40,692 nucleotides of DNA from Puia sp. (GCA_031292515.1 JARLGZ010000278.1:81891-122582), one strand, 5' to 3'. Positions 18,104-27,020 are shown, counted from the first letter of the stretch. Notes: generated from the sequence alone by a model not told the origin. Numbers and translations: made by a program.

Positions 18104-20373
18104 ATGAAGATTTCCTCGTCCGCATTCGTTTTTGCGATCATCGTTTTTTCCGGCGTCTACAGTCCCTGCGTTTGGGGGCAATCCGGGGACGGGTCCCTGA
18201 TTCCCGCGCCCGTATCCCTCACAGCGGAACCCGGTGTCTTTCAAATTTCCAGGTCGACGAAAGTGTATAGCAGTGCGGCATTCCGGCCCCTGGCCCTGCA
18301 GTTTTTGCATATGTCGGGTCTTGCTGACGGCGGCGCCGGCAAAATAGCAAAAGGTTCTGTTTTACCGGCAACGGGTATCTGGTTTATAAAAAGCGGGGAA
18401 CCCATCCCGGGCGATACGGAAGGATACCGGCTGCATATACGGGCGGACCGTATCGAGATCCGGTCCGCCTCCCTTAGCGGCGCCCGGTATGGGATGGAAT
18501 CGCTTTGGCAACTGATGCTTTTGCATCCCGGCGCGCCATTGTCCTGTGCAGACATCCTTGACCGTCCGCGTTTCCATTATCGGGGGCTGATGCTGGATGT
18601 ATCACGCAATTTTTACCCGGTGAGTTTTGTAAAGGAATTGCTGGACCTCATGGCCCTCTATAAAATGAATACGCTTCATTGGCATCTTACCGACGGACCC
18701 GGCTGGAGGCTGGAGATAAAAAAATACCCTCTGCTTACCCGTTATACAGCCTGGCGCACTCATGGGGCCTGGAAAGACTGGTGGAACAATGGGCGCCGGT
18801 ATCGGGAACAGGGCGACCCCATGGCCTATGGCGGCTATTATACGCAGGATCAGGCAAAAGAGGTTGTCGCTTACGCGGCTGCCAGGGGAATCACGGTGAT
18901 TCCGGAAATAGAAATGCCGGGACATTCCGACGAGGTGACGGCCGCCTATCCCTCCCTGTCCTGTTCAGGCCGGCCTTATACGAACAGTGAGTTATGCCTG
19001 GGCAACGACTCCACTTTCACCTTCCTGGAGGATGTCCTCGGGGAGGTCATGCAGCTATTTCCCTCGACGTATATCCATGTGGGAGGTGATGAAGCAGGCA
19101 CGGAGAGTTGGAAGCATTGCTCCAAATGCCAGGAGCGGATCCGCCGGGAAGGTCTCCGCAATGAAACTGAGTTGCAGAGTTATGGGATCCGGCGTATCGA
19201 AAAATTCCTGAACGCACACGGCAGGAAGCTGCTTGGGTGGGATGAGATCCTGGAAGGAGGGCTTGCACCGGCCGCCACGGTCATGTCCTGGCGTGGAGAA
19301 AGCGGCGGCGTCAAGGCCGCCCGTATGGACCACGATGTCGTGATGACACCCGGCTCTTATTGTTATTTTGATCATTACCAGGCTGATCCCTCGACGCAAC
19401 CGGAAGCCATTGGCGGCTATTTGCCCCTTAAAACGGTTTATTCGTATGAACCGGTGCCTGCGGAGCTGGAAACCTCCAAACAGCAACATATCCTCGGCGC
19501 GCAAGCCAATTTGTGGACCGAATACATACCGACGACGGACCAGACCAGGCCGAATATATGATCTTTCCGCGTTTGCTGGCCCTGGCCGAGGTCACCTGGT
19601 CACCGAAAGACCATCGCAACTGGGCAGCATTCAGGGAAAGGTTATACCACCATTATGCCTTGCTGCAATCGCTGCACGTCAATTATTGCCGGCCTTCCAG
19701 CCAGGTGGACATCGACGCCGGCGTCGACTATACGGCGAAGCTCACGAGGATCTCGATGGAAAGCGAGCAGTATTCACCGGTTATCCGCTATACACTGGAC
19801 GGCACGCGACCGAACGTCTCGTCGCAGCTGTACACGGCCCCTTTTACCATTGGAGACAGCGCCCGGTTGTGCGCAGCCGTCTTCCGCGATACCGCCCTCC
19901 AGGGTGTGCCGGCTTCAAAAGACGTGGATTTTCACAAAGCCATCGGCAAGACTGTCACCTATCGCCAGCCTTATAGTGAGAGCTATGTGGCTCAGAAAGA
20001 ATCCACCCTGGTAAATGGCTACCGGGGCTCCCTTCAATCTTATGGCGACGGGCAATGGCAGGGTTTTACAAATGACATGGACATTGTGATCGATATGGAC
20101 AAGGCCACTCCTCTCAACAGCCTGTCAATCCGGTTTATGCAAATGACCGGGCCCGGCGTCTTCATGCCCGCTTATGTAGCAATTTCCGTCTCCGGCGACG
20201 GTAAGGATTTCAAGCCCCTGCAAAAGATCGACAACGATGTCCCGGTCACGCTTTCGGCGCTTCTTTTCAAAGACTTTAAATTCCACCTGCAGGGGCAGAC
20301 GGCAAGGTATGTCCGGGTGCTGGCGAAGAATACGCAGGGATTCCTGTTTACAGACGAAGTGGTCATATATTAG
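18104..20373 (+). pseudogene. GH20 beta-N-acetylhexosaminidase, split by a 5-bp tandem duplication
   Basis: The gene reads as two pieces. Piece 1 (18104-19561, 485 residues) has a signal peptide, a GH20b-like N-domain, and the GH20 barrel with HWHLTDGPGWRLEIKKYP, the catalytic pair Asp329-Glu330 in HVGGDEAG, and GAQANLWTEYIP. Piece 2 (from 19513 or ATG 19558 to 20373) resumes with EYMIFPRLLALAEVTWSP, then a chitobiase C-terminal domain (IRYTLDGTRPN) and a discoidin-like domain (VAISVSGDGKDF). At 19539-19548 ACCAG stands twice in tandem; removing one copy restores PTTDQAEYMIFPR in one frame. So a 5-bp duplication broke an otherwise intact exo-hexosaminidase for chitooligosaccharides or glycans. 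Piece 1 keeps the catalytic residues but lacks the last barrel helix and the accessory domains. A sequencing error cannot be excluded. Its esterase neighbour lies 20 bp upstream. Confidence 0.85.
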
Positions 20374-20401
20374 AACGGGTACGGATTACAAGCTCAATTT
20401 T

Positions 20402-21265
20402 TTATTTCCTTTCCAGCAACTTGAAGAACTGGTCGAGTTGAGGAAGGATGACGATACGGGTACGGCGATTGACAGTCCTTCCCTCGTTTGTATCATTGGT
20501 GGCGACAGGCTGGTATTCTCCCCGTCCCGCCGCCGCGATATGCGAGGGTTCCAGTCCATATTGCTTCTGCAGGATCCTTACGACCGATGTTGCGCGTTTC
20601 ACACTAAGGTCCCAATTGTCCAGCAGCACGCCCCGGCGATAGGGTTTGTTGTCGGTATGTCCTTCGACCATAAACTCTATATCCGGCTGGTTCTTTAAGA
20701 CCATAGCAACCTTCCCCAGGACTGTCCGGGCGCCGGGTGTTACGTCATAACTGCCGCTCCTGAAGAGCATTTTGTCGCTGATGTCGATATAAACCACTCC
20801 TTTGTCGACCTTGATATTGATATCCTGGTCACTCATATCGCCGATTGCACCCTTCAGGTTGTTTACAAGGGCCATGTTAAGCGAGTCCTTGTGGGCCAGG
20901 GCGGCCTGGAGGCTTTGGATATAAGCATCCTTGGCGCCGAGGTTTTCCAACGATCTTTTTATACTTTCAGCCTGGGAACCGGAGATGACCGACATATCTT
21001 CCAATTCTTTTAACGCCTGGGTGTTGTTGGCCTTCAGGAAGGCGATCTGCTTGTTCAAGGCGTCGACCTGAGCCTCACAACCATTGGATTTATCAGTCAG
21101 GTCTTTTGTCCTGGAATTACAGTTTTTGAGATCGTTTTGAAGGTTTGCATACGCCTTATTAAGGTCGTCATACTTCGATTGAAGAGACTTGAATTTTTTG
21201 CTGCTGACGCAGGAAAATAGCACAACCGGTAAAAGACCGACCAGTGCGAGATGTTTAATACGCAT
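20402..21265 (-). CDS. OmpA-family lipoprotein with coiled coil
   Basis: 287 residues. The N-terminus LALVGLLPVVLFSC gives a lipoprotein with Cys19. Residues ~22-120 are heptad-rich (LQSKYDDLNKAYANLQNDLKN...), predicted coiled coil, and residues ~170-280 form an OmpA-like peptidoglycan-binding domain with VYIDISDKMLFRSGSYDV, FMVEGHTDNKP and NRRTRIVI. It likely tethers the outer membrane to peptidoglycan. It is convergent with the GH20 gene (28 bp between ends) and lies downstream of the histidine kinase in the same direction, but a 170-bp gap with its own 11-bp repeat array separates them. This suggests separate control by the adjacent response regulator. Confidence 0.9.
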   Translation of the reverse strand: MRIKHLALVGLLPVVLFSCVSSKKFKSLQSKYDDLNKAYANLQNDLKNCNSRTKDLTDKSNGCEAQVDALNKQIAFLKANNTQALKELEDMSVISGSQAESIKRSLENLGAKDAYIQSLQAALAHKDSLNMALVNNLKGAIGDMSDQDINIKVDKGVVYIDISDKMLFRSGSYDVTPGARTVLGKVAMVLKNQPDIEFMVEGHTDNKPYRRGVLLDNWDLSVKRATSVVRILQKQYGLEPSHIAAAGRGEYQPVATNDTNEGRTVNRRTRIVILPQLDQFFKLLERK

Positions 21266-21310
21266 ACTTGTGGGTTTAAATATTGAATCAGCAGCAATAT
21301 TTACTCCACG

Positions 21311-21354
21311 GAATTAACGGAGGCTTAAAACAGGATTAGAAAACAATTAGAATA
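21311..21354. promoter_or_regulatory. Four 11-bp direct repeats upstream of the OmpA-like gene
   Basis: Four 11-mers run head to tail on the plus strand with the TTA core at 21314, 21325, 21336 and 21347. The third is GGATTAGAAAA (21333-21343) and the fourth CAATTAGAATA (21344-21354). The 11-bp period is that of OmpR/PhoB-type response-regulator boxes. The array ends 46 bp above the OmpA-like start codon and matches the array upstream of the nearby regulator gene. Confidence 0.55.
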
Positions 21355-21435
21355 TTGTGGTTAGGCCAAACGGAGGGATCGCTTTGCCGGGCAAAAATCC
21401 AGGTTCAATGAAGAGCTTTCTGTTCTGATAAAGGA

Positions 21436-22854
21436 TCAGTACAGCCCCGGTGTCAAAGTGGATCCCCTGAGCGCGCCCGTTGTAGGCAGGATGATCTGGA
21501 CACAGGTGCCTTCACCGGGAACGGATTCAACGGCAATCTGCCCTTTATGCAGTTTCACGATCCTGTTTGCCAGGGAAAGACCCAGCCCGAAGCCGGGTAT
21601 CCCATGCCCTTCATCCGATCGGTAAAAAGGCTGAAAGATTTTCTCGAGGTCTTTTGGATCGATCCCACGCCCTTTGTCGGCAATCCGGATATTGATTTGT
21701 TGCCCGAATATCTCCAGCGAGATCGTGGCATGGTGATCGTCCGAATATTTGCAGGCATTGAGCACAATATTCCGGGTCGCCGTAAAGAGGAGGTCGTCGT
21801 TGCCGAATACCATCAGTTCCTCCTCATTCTCCGGCAGGCGGTTAAAGTCCAGTGTGACCGACCAGGCGGCATTCATCTTTGTCATTTCTCCTGGCATTCG
21901 TAAGAGCACTTCGTCAATCCGGACCAGGTCGATTTCCAGCCCCCCCGCCGTGCCCGAGGCCCGTGCAAATTCCAGGAGGGTCTGGGTGAGCTTGTTGAGT
22001 TGCTGGACGTCCTGGTAAACAGACAGGATCACCTGCCGGTAGTCTTCGATGCTTCTTTGCCGTTGCAAGGAGACTTCGAGCTGGCTCGAAATGGAGGTCA
22101 GCGGTGTCGAAAGCTCATGAGAAGCATTGGATATAAACCGGGCCTGTATTTCGAAACTTTCCTGCAGCCTGTTCAGCAATTGGTTTAGCGTATCGGAGAG
22201 ATAATACCATTCATCCCTGGGATGATGGCCGGCGGTGTGGATCCTGCGCGCCAGGTTTCGTGCGGAGATCTCATTGACCTCATCGGCTATCCTCCGGATC
22301 GGATGCAAAAGCCGGATCGAAAACAGGTACCCTCCGACGATGGTGATCAGAATACCGCCGGCAAAACTCAGCGACAGCACCAGCCTCAGGTGCCGCAGTT
22401 TGTCTTTCCCCTCTTCATCATAAGCTGCCGTGACGATCACGAAACTTTCCGATCTTCCATCATAGAAATAGGCGATGGCATCCTTATCGCCTACTGTAAA
22501 ATAGAACCTGCCTTCTTTTCGAGCCGCCTCGATGATGGTGTTATCCACAGCCACCGAGTCGAAGGGGTCGTCGCTATACCAGTAGATCTTTCTGTTCTGT
22601 CCGTCATAAGCCTCGATCACCTTATTCTTCATGGCAATCGTTGTCGATGCATCAATTTTTTTGATCAGCTTCTCGTCGAAAAGCCCTCCCTGATTCAGCA
22701 ATTTCCCGGTGGTAATGGCCCTGTTCTCCAACCGGGTATGAATGTCTTTTATCCGGTTGGTATAGGAGAAATAATAGACGGAGCCGCAAACGAGCGACAA
22801 CACGCCCAATACCAGCAGGGAAAATAAAATGGCAATGCGGATCTTGACCGGCAT
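21436..22854 (-). CDS. Membrane sensor histidine kinase
   Basis: 472 residues. Two transmembrane segments (ILFSLLVLGVLSLVCGSVYYF near the N-terminus and LVLSLSFAGGILITIVGGYLF at ~170-195) bracket a periplasmic sensor region of ~130 residues. A HAMP linker (IRRIADEVNEISARNLARRI), the HisKA domain with phospho-acceptor His246 in SNASHELSTPLTS, and the HATPase domain with N-box NIVLNACKYSD, G1 DKGRGI and GFGLGLSL follow. The start codon overlaps the stop of the response regulator by one base (TGATG), a clear sign of coupled translation. Together they form a CusS/ArlS-like two-component pair. The signal sensed cannot be inferred. The OmpA-like lipoprotein downstream is a probable target. Confidence 0.93.
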   Translation of the reverse strand: MPVKIRIAILFSLLVLGVLSLVCGSVYYFSYTNRIKDIHTRLENRAITTGKLLNQGGLFDEKLIKKIDASTTIAMKNKVIEAYDGQNRKIYWYSDDPFDSVAVDNTIIEAARKEGRFYFTVGDKDAIAYFYDGRSESFVIVTAAYDEEGKDKLRHLRLVLSLSFAGGILITIVGGYLFSIRLLHPIRRIADEVNEISARNLARRIHTAGHHPRDEWYYLSDTLNQLLNRLQESFEIQARFISNASHELSTPLTSISSQLEVSLQRQRSIEDYRQVILSVYQDVQQLNKLTQTLLEFARASGTAGGLEIDLVRIDEVLLRMPGEMTKMNAAWSVTLDFNRLPENEEELMVFGNDDLLFTATRNIVLNACKYSDDHHATISLEIFGQQINIRIADKGRGIDPKDLEKIFQPFYRSDEGHGIPGFGLGLSLANRIVKLHKGQIAVESVPGEGTCVQIILPTTGALRGSTLTPGLY

Positions 22855-23549
22855 CAGTTGCCGTTTTCTTTTAGAATATACCCCATGCCCACGTGGGTTT
22901 GAATAAGTTTATGCTCGAAATCCCTGTCCACTTTGTTCCGGACATAGCTGATATATACATCGATCACGTTCGTGTTTGTGTTAAAATCCACCTCCCACAC
23001 ATTAATGGCCAGGTCGGCCCGGGAGATGATCCGGTTCTTGTTCCTGAGGAGATATTCCAACAGCTGGAATTCCTTGGCGGTGAGCTTTATCCGTCTGCCC
23101 GCGCGGTAGACTTCTTTTTTATCCAGGTTCATTTCCAGGTCGGCGGCTTTCAGGACATTTCCAACGGGGATATGCTGATGAAGAGTCCTTTTTAGCAGCG
23201 CGCGGATTTTCAGGAGAAGTTCCCTGAATGCGAAAGGTTTGATCAGGTAGTCGTCCGCGCCGGCGTCGTATCCTTCGATTTTGTCTTCCAGGGCACTCAT
23301 CGACGTAAGCATAATGATGATCATGGCCTCATTCCGATGGCGGATCGCCCTGCAAAGATCATAGCCATTCATCCCCGGCAGGTTGATGTCTGCGATCACA
23401 AGATCGAAAGAATGAGCCATAAACAATTGGTGACCTATCTTACCGTCATAAGCCACTTCCACATAGAATCCGTTTTCCGTCAAACCCATTTTCAGGGTAT
23501 CGGCAATCTTCTTCTCGTCTTCGACCACCAGGATTTTTCTTTCCTCCAT
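22854..23549 (-). CDS. OmpR/PhoB-family response regulator
   Basis: 231 residues: a receiver domain with acidic pocket Glu10-Asp11, phospho-acceptor Asp54 in LVIADINLPGMNG, switch Thr in MLTSMSALED and Lys in YLIKPFAF, then a winged-helix DNA-binding domain (LTAKEFQLLEYLLRNKNRIISR ... NVIDVYISYVRNKVD). It is the partner of the kinase whose start overlaps its stop. Upstream (23616-23659) lie four 11-bp direct repeats of the type that tandem OmpR-family dimers bind, suggesting autoregulation. The same repeat appears before the OmpA-like gene. Start chosen at MEERKILVVEDE, the standard receiver opening. Confidence 0.94.
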   Translation of the reverse strand: MEERKILVVEDEKKIADTLKMGLTENGFYVEVAYDGKIGHQLFMAHSFDLVIADINLPGMNGYDLCRAIRHRNEAMIIIMLTSMSALEDKIEGYDAGADDYLIKPFAFRELLLKIRALLKRTLHQHIPVGNVLKAADLEMNLDKKEVYRAGRRIKLTAKEFQLLEYLLRNKNRIISRADLAINVWEVDFNTNTNVIDVYISYVRNKVDRDFEHKLIQTHVGMGYILKENGN

Positions 23550-23615
23550 TGGGCTTGTTTAATGAATCAATTTCGAAAATTACGACTAATAAGGCTGAAT
23601 CGCCGTCATCCGGTT

Positions 23616-23659
23616 ATCTCTAATCCAATTCTAATCCCGGTTTAATTTGAAATTAATTT
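23616..23659. promoter_or_regulatory. Four 11-bp direct repeats upstream of the response-regulator gene
   Basis: Read on the minus (coding) strand, four 11-mers stand head to tail with ATTA cores exactly 11 bp apart. The two nearest the gene are GGATTAGAATT (23627-23637) and GGATTAGAGAT (23616-23626); the outer two are AT-rich variants. A weak minus-strand -7-like TAATTTTC lies at 23575-23582, placing the array upstream of a possible promoter in an activator position. Confidence 0.55.
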
Positions 23660-23782
23660 CCCGCATCTATTCTGGGGTAAAGCCGTCGGATGACGAAAAG
23701 AGGGCCATTGGCTTCGTCGAGAAAGAAGGGTCGGTGATCCATCTCCCGTATGAGAGATCAGTAAGCCCAGCCAGGTATTCTT

Positions 23783-24472
23783 CTATGGCACAAACCGGTA
23801 CCCGACCCCGGATTCGGTGATGATATATTCGGGACGGTCGGCATTTTTTTCGATTTTTTTTCTCAATTGGGCTATAAACACCCGCAGGTATTGGGTCTGT
23901 TCCACATAGTCAGGCCCCCAGACCTCACGAAGGAGATATTGATGGGTGAGTGTCTTGCCTTCGTTTTTTCCGAAGAGGGTCAGCAGGTCGTACTGGGTGG
24001 CCGTCAGTTTCAGGATTTCATCGTTTACTTTTACCGTCCGGCTGGAAAGGTCTATTTCAAGCCCCCTGCATTGAATGAGGGGATCACCCTGCGGCATATT
24101 AGTACTTCGCAGCGCCGATCGGATCCTTGCGAAGAGTTCGCCGCCGCGGAAGGGTTTGACAAGATAGTCGTTGGCACCTTCATCGAGGGCGCGGACGATA
24201 TCTTCCTCTTCGCTGCTTGACGACACCACTATAACGGGTTTCCGATACCATTCCCGGATCCGCATGAGAATCTGCAGTCCATTTTCTCCGGCCCCTCCCT
24301 TGCTGCCGAGGTCCAGGAGGATCAGATCGGGTCTGAGAAGGACGGCGGTTTTCAGACCTTCATCGGCACCCGAAATCCTGACATTGCGATAGCCGCCGGA
24401 TTGCAACGCAGCCTGTAACTGGTTGGTAACTTGCCATTCTTCGTCAATCAACAAGATTTCCACATTATTCAT
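23783..24472 (-). CDS. KdpE-like orphan response regulator
   Basis: 229 residues. Receiver domain with Asp10-Glu11, phospho-acceptor Asp54 in DLILLDLG, and Lys in DYLVKPFRGGEL; winged-helix domain with LTATQYDLLTLFGKNEGKTLTHQYLLREVWG and YLRVFIAQLRKKIE, very like KdpE. The usual LPDMDG turn after the phospho-Asp is replaced by SKGGAGENG. No sensor kinase or potassium-transport (kdp) gene lies next to it, so the KdpE name describes similarity only. It lies 124 bp downstream of the ammonium transporter in the same direction, with a strong hairpin between them. It may have its own promoter or receive read-through from amt. Confidence 0.9.
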   Translation of the reverse strand: MNNVEILLIDEEWQVTNQLQAALQSGGYRNVRISGADEGLKTAVLLRPDLILLDLGSKGGAGENGLQILMRIREWYRKPVIVVSSSSEEEDIVRALDEGANDYLVKPFRGGELFARIRSALRSTNMPQGDPLIQCRGLEIDLSSRTVKVNDEILKLTATQYDLLTLFGKNEGKTLTHQYLLREVWGPDYVEQTQYLRVFIAQLRKKIEKNADRPEYIITESGVGYRFVP

Positions 24473-24514
24473 GAAGCGAAGATTGCCTGATTAAATAGGA
24501 GGCCCTGATTAACA

Positions 24515-24540
24515 GTAAGGAAGCCGTTGGGCTTCCTTAC
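24515..24540 (-). terminator. Perfect 11-bp hairpin between amt and the orphan regulator
   Basis: Left arm GTAAGGAAGCC, loop GTTG, right arm an exact complement. It lies 57 bp past the amt stop and 43 bp before the regulator start. There is no U-tract on the minus strand, so it may be a partial terminator or an RNA-stabilising 3' end rather than a full stop. Confidence 0.6.
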
Positions 24541-24596
24541 CTTAGAAATGATTTATGGCGACCGGTGTTCTCACCTCTTGTCAGATCTATCCGTTA

Positions 24597-25985
24597 TCAG
24601 ATGATTTCCTTTTCCTGCAGGCCCTCCGGTGTGGCTACCAGCAGGGTGCCCTGCGTATATTTCTCATCGTGCTGGCTGGCATCGAGCCCTTCTTCTTCTT
24701 CTTCGCGGCTAACGCGGATCGGAACGATGAAGTTGACAAATTTGAAGATGAGGAAGGAGACCGCAAAGCTATAACCCACGGCAATGGCCATCGCCTTCAG
24801 CTGGATCAGGAAAAATCCGGGATTACCATAGGCCAGTCCGTTATTTCCACCCGCCTTGTTAACGGTGACAGTAGCGAAAATGCCTGTCATCAGCATGCCG
24901 ACCATCCCGCCAATCCCGTGACAGGGGAATACGTCCAGGGTGTCATCCAGTACGGTCTTTGTAGCTTTAAAGTGAACGGCCATGTTGGAAATAATGGCCG
25001 CGACCACTCCGATGAATATACTCTGAGGAACGGCTACATAGCCGGCTGCAGGGGTAATTGCCACCAGGCCCACTACAGCGCCTACGCAAAATCCCACTAC
25101 GGAAGGTTTTTTGCCTCTTAATACGTCGAAAAACATCCAGGACAGACCTGCCGCCGCCGCTGCTGTATTGGTTGTAGAGAAGGCAGAAACGGCCAGCGCA
25201 TTTGCGCCGAACGCCGAACCGGCGTTAAAACCGAACCAGCCAAACCACAACAGACCGGTGCCCACCAGCACATAGGGTATATTGGCAGGCCTGTTTTCTA
25301 TTCCGTCGATATGAACTCTTCTGCGTTTTAACACGAGGGCGCCTGCCAGGGCAGCACAACCGGCAGAAATGTGTACGACCGTCCCGCCCGCAAAATCCAA
25401 TGCGCCCATTTTCGCCAGGAAGCCATCCGGATGCCAGCTCCAGTGCGCAAGCGGCGCATATACCAATAGGCTGAATAACACGGTAAAGAGGACATACGCG
25501 GAAAAACGCATACGCTCGGCGATAGCGCCTACTACCAATCCCGGCGTGATGATCGCAAACATCAGCTGGAACATGGCAAACAGGGGCTTGGGTATCGTCG
25601 GCGCCAGGCTCCAGGGAGCCCCTGAAACGACGCCTTTATAAAAGAAGTGTGTAGCGGGATTGCCGATGAATCCGTGTATCGAATCCCCGAAACACAGGCT
25701 GTATCCAACCACGATCCAAAGTACGCCCACCACGCCTGCGGCAACCACACTCTTCATCATCGTGGAAAGCACGTTCTTCCGGTTTACCATCCCTCCATAA
25801 AAAAAACCGAGGGCCGGGGTCATTAAAAATACCAGGGCGGTAGAAATCAGGAGCCAGGTTGTATCGGCCTGGTTATATTTCGATTCGTCGAACACCGAGG
25901 CGGTGCTGGGAACGAATATCGCGCCGATTGCCACCACGACCAGGATAAAAAAAGGCAGAAAACTTTTAAGCGTGATTTTTGTCAT
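24597..25985 (-). CDS. amt: Ammonium transporter (Amt family)
   Basis: 462 residues with about eleven or twelve hydrophobic segments, the first perhaps a cleaved signal (FFILVVVAIGAIFVPSTAS). Amt hallmarks are TALVFLMTPALGFFYGGMV, the pore His in VVHISAGCAALAGA, the second His in FPCHGIGGMVGMLMTGIFA, and DxVxVFxxHG-like DTLDVFPCHG. The cytosolic tail has a charged SREEEEEGLDASQHDEKYTQG segment. It conducts ammonium or ammonia across the inner membrane. No glnB/glnK (PII) gene is adjacent, unlike the common amt-glnK arrangement. A KdpE-like orphan regulator follows it. The upstream 190 bp are strongly AT-rich. Confidence 0.95.
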   Translation of the reverse strand: MTKITLKSFLPFFILVVVAIGAIFVPSTASVFDESKYNQADTTWLLISTALVFLMTPALGFFYGGMVNRKNVLSTMMKSVVAAGVVGVLWIVVGYSLCFGDSIHGFIGNPATHFFYKGVVSGAPWSLAPTIPKPLFAMFQLMFAIITPGLVVGAIAERMRFSAYVLFTVLFSLLVYAPLAHWSWHPDGFLAKMGALDFAGGTVVHISAGCAALAGALVLKRRRVHIDGIENRPANIPYVLVGTGLLWFGWFGFNAGSAFGANALAVSAFSTTNTAAAAAGLSWMFFDVLRGKKPSVVGFCVGAVVGLVAITPAAGYVAVPQSIFIGVVAAIISNMAVHFKATKTVLDDTLDVFPCHGIGGMVGMLMTGIFATVTVNKAGGNNGLAYGNPGFFLIQLKAMAIAVGYSFAVSFLIFKFVNFIVPIRVSREEEEEGLDASQHDEKYTQGTLLVATPEGLQEKEII

Positions 25986-26381
25986 AATTCCGGGGATTTC
26001 ATATTATTAAAAACACTTATGAGTTTGTTCATACAATGAAGGTATAAAAAAAATATAAAAAATAGCGACCTCATCATATTGAATAATAACGTAATTTGTC
26101 TAATAATTTTATATAATTATTACATTTTCAAATATTTATAAGATTCGGCCAAGCCTGTCTTAAGGAATACCAGTTTTAAATTTTTTTTGATTTTTTATAA
26201 AAAGACGGCTTCATTGCAAAATATTTACCTGTAGACAGCGTTCCGCGGATTTCGCAAAACCGGGCGGCGGGACAAGAAACGGTCATCCTGAAAGGGGGCG
26301 TTCTGTAAACAGGAAGGCCGGCATCCTCGCGGAGCCGGCCCCCTCTGGTAACCGCTGAAAAACCTGCAGGACGGCAAAACC
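25986..26381. other. AT-rich intergenic region upstream of amt
   Basis: 396 bp. The amt-proximal part (to ~26200) is very AT-rich and holds a palindrome at 26101-26122 (arms TAATAATT / AATTATTA, 6-nt spacer), a possible regulator site for amt. The distal part is GC-rich and holds a hairpin for the barrel gene (26316-26340). A 69-codon open frame here (26176-26385, minus) has no recognisable features and overlaps the barrel gene stop; I do not accept it as a gene. Confidence 0.5.
26316..26340 (-). terminator. Hairpin after the outer-membrane barrel gene
   Basis: Stem GGCCGGC / GCCGGCC continued inward by TCC / GGA around a TCGC loop, with one bulged A. It lies about 40 bp downstream of the barrel-protein stop on the minus strand. 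No long U-tract follows. Confidence 0.5.
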
Positions 26382-27020
26382 TCACTTGCTCCTGCTAAAA
26401 AGCAAATAAGAGGCGGTAAGGCCCAAATTCAGCGTGTGGACCTTATAGAAGCTGGGTTCCGCCGAAATGTCTTTAATGCCCCAGTCGAATTTTGCAGTTA
26501 GAGCGATCTCCTTGTTCAATTGATAACCTGCCAGGAAATCGGCGCCGATGTCCAGTCGTTTTCCATCGTCTTTGGCAGGATCATTGCCCCAGGCAATCTT
26601 CGTGGTGACACCCTGTGAAACATATTTGCCGGAAAGTGCGTACCCAAAATAAGGCCCCAGACCGAAGAAAATCTTTTTATCCTTTAGAGTCGAATGATAG
26701 ATCAGAGGAATAGGAATGTTGATATAAGATATGGTGACGGGTGTCTTATCTCCAAACAACACCGGTGAATAGGACTCCCTTGAAAAAAGCAACTTCGGCC
26801 GTACCGAGAAACGTCTATCCGGCAACGCAAGATCGGCAAAGCCGCCGACCGAAAAACGGATACCGGGGCTCCCGTGAAACACGACGCCGGGTTCCGTGGC
26901 ATGCGCACCTGATACATTGAGGCCTCCCTCCGCACCCAATTGGATGTCCTGAGCCCTGGTAGTGATAAACAAACCCGAAAAGAGCAGCAGAAGAGTTGAT
27001 TTGCAAGTTGACTGTTTCAT
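26382..27020 (-). CDS. PorT-like outer-membrane beta-barrel protein
   Basis: From the ATG at 27020 the protein is 212 residues with a clean signal peptide (KSTLLLLFSGLFITTRAQ); the longer frame from 27110 adds 30 residues that would bury the signal, so I reject that start. The mature part alternates polar and hydrophobic residues in amphipathic strands, beginning DIQLGAEGGLNVSG, with YINIPIPLIYHSTLKDKKIFFGLGPYFGYAL in the middle and LNLGLTASYLLFSR at the end, ending near an aromatic residue as barrels do. This matches the small 'outer membrane beta-barrel / PorT family' proteins of Bacteroidota, whose individual roles are mostly unknown. It sits alone between amt and the LuxR-type regulator. 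Confidence 0.85.
   Translation of the reverse strand: MKQSTCKSTLLLLFSGLFITTRAQDIQLGAEGGLNVSGAHATEPGVVFHGSPGIRFSVGGFADLALPDRRFSVRPKLLFSRESYSPVLFGDKTPVTISYINIPIPLIYHSTLKDKKIFFGLGPYFGYALSGKYVSQGVTTKIAWGNDPAKDDGKRLDIGADFLAGYQLNKEIALTAKFDWGIKDISAEPSFYKVHTLNLGLTASYLLFSRSK

Noticed and set aside
23783-24472. Calling the regulator kdpE of a potassium-transport operon
   Set aside because: No kdpA, kdpB, kdpC or kdpD gene is present nearby; only sequence similarity supports the name.
26176-26385. 69-codon minus-strand frame upstream of amt
   Set aside because: No start signal, no domain, overlaps a hairpin and the 3' end of the barrel gene.
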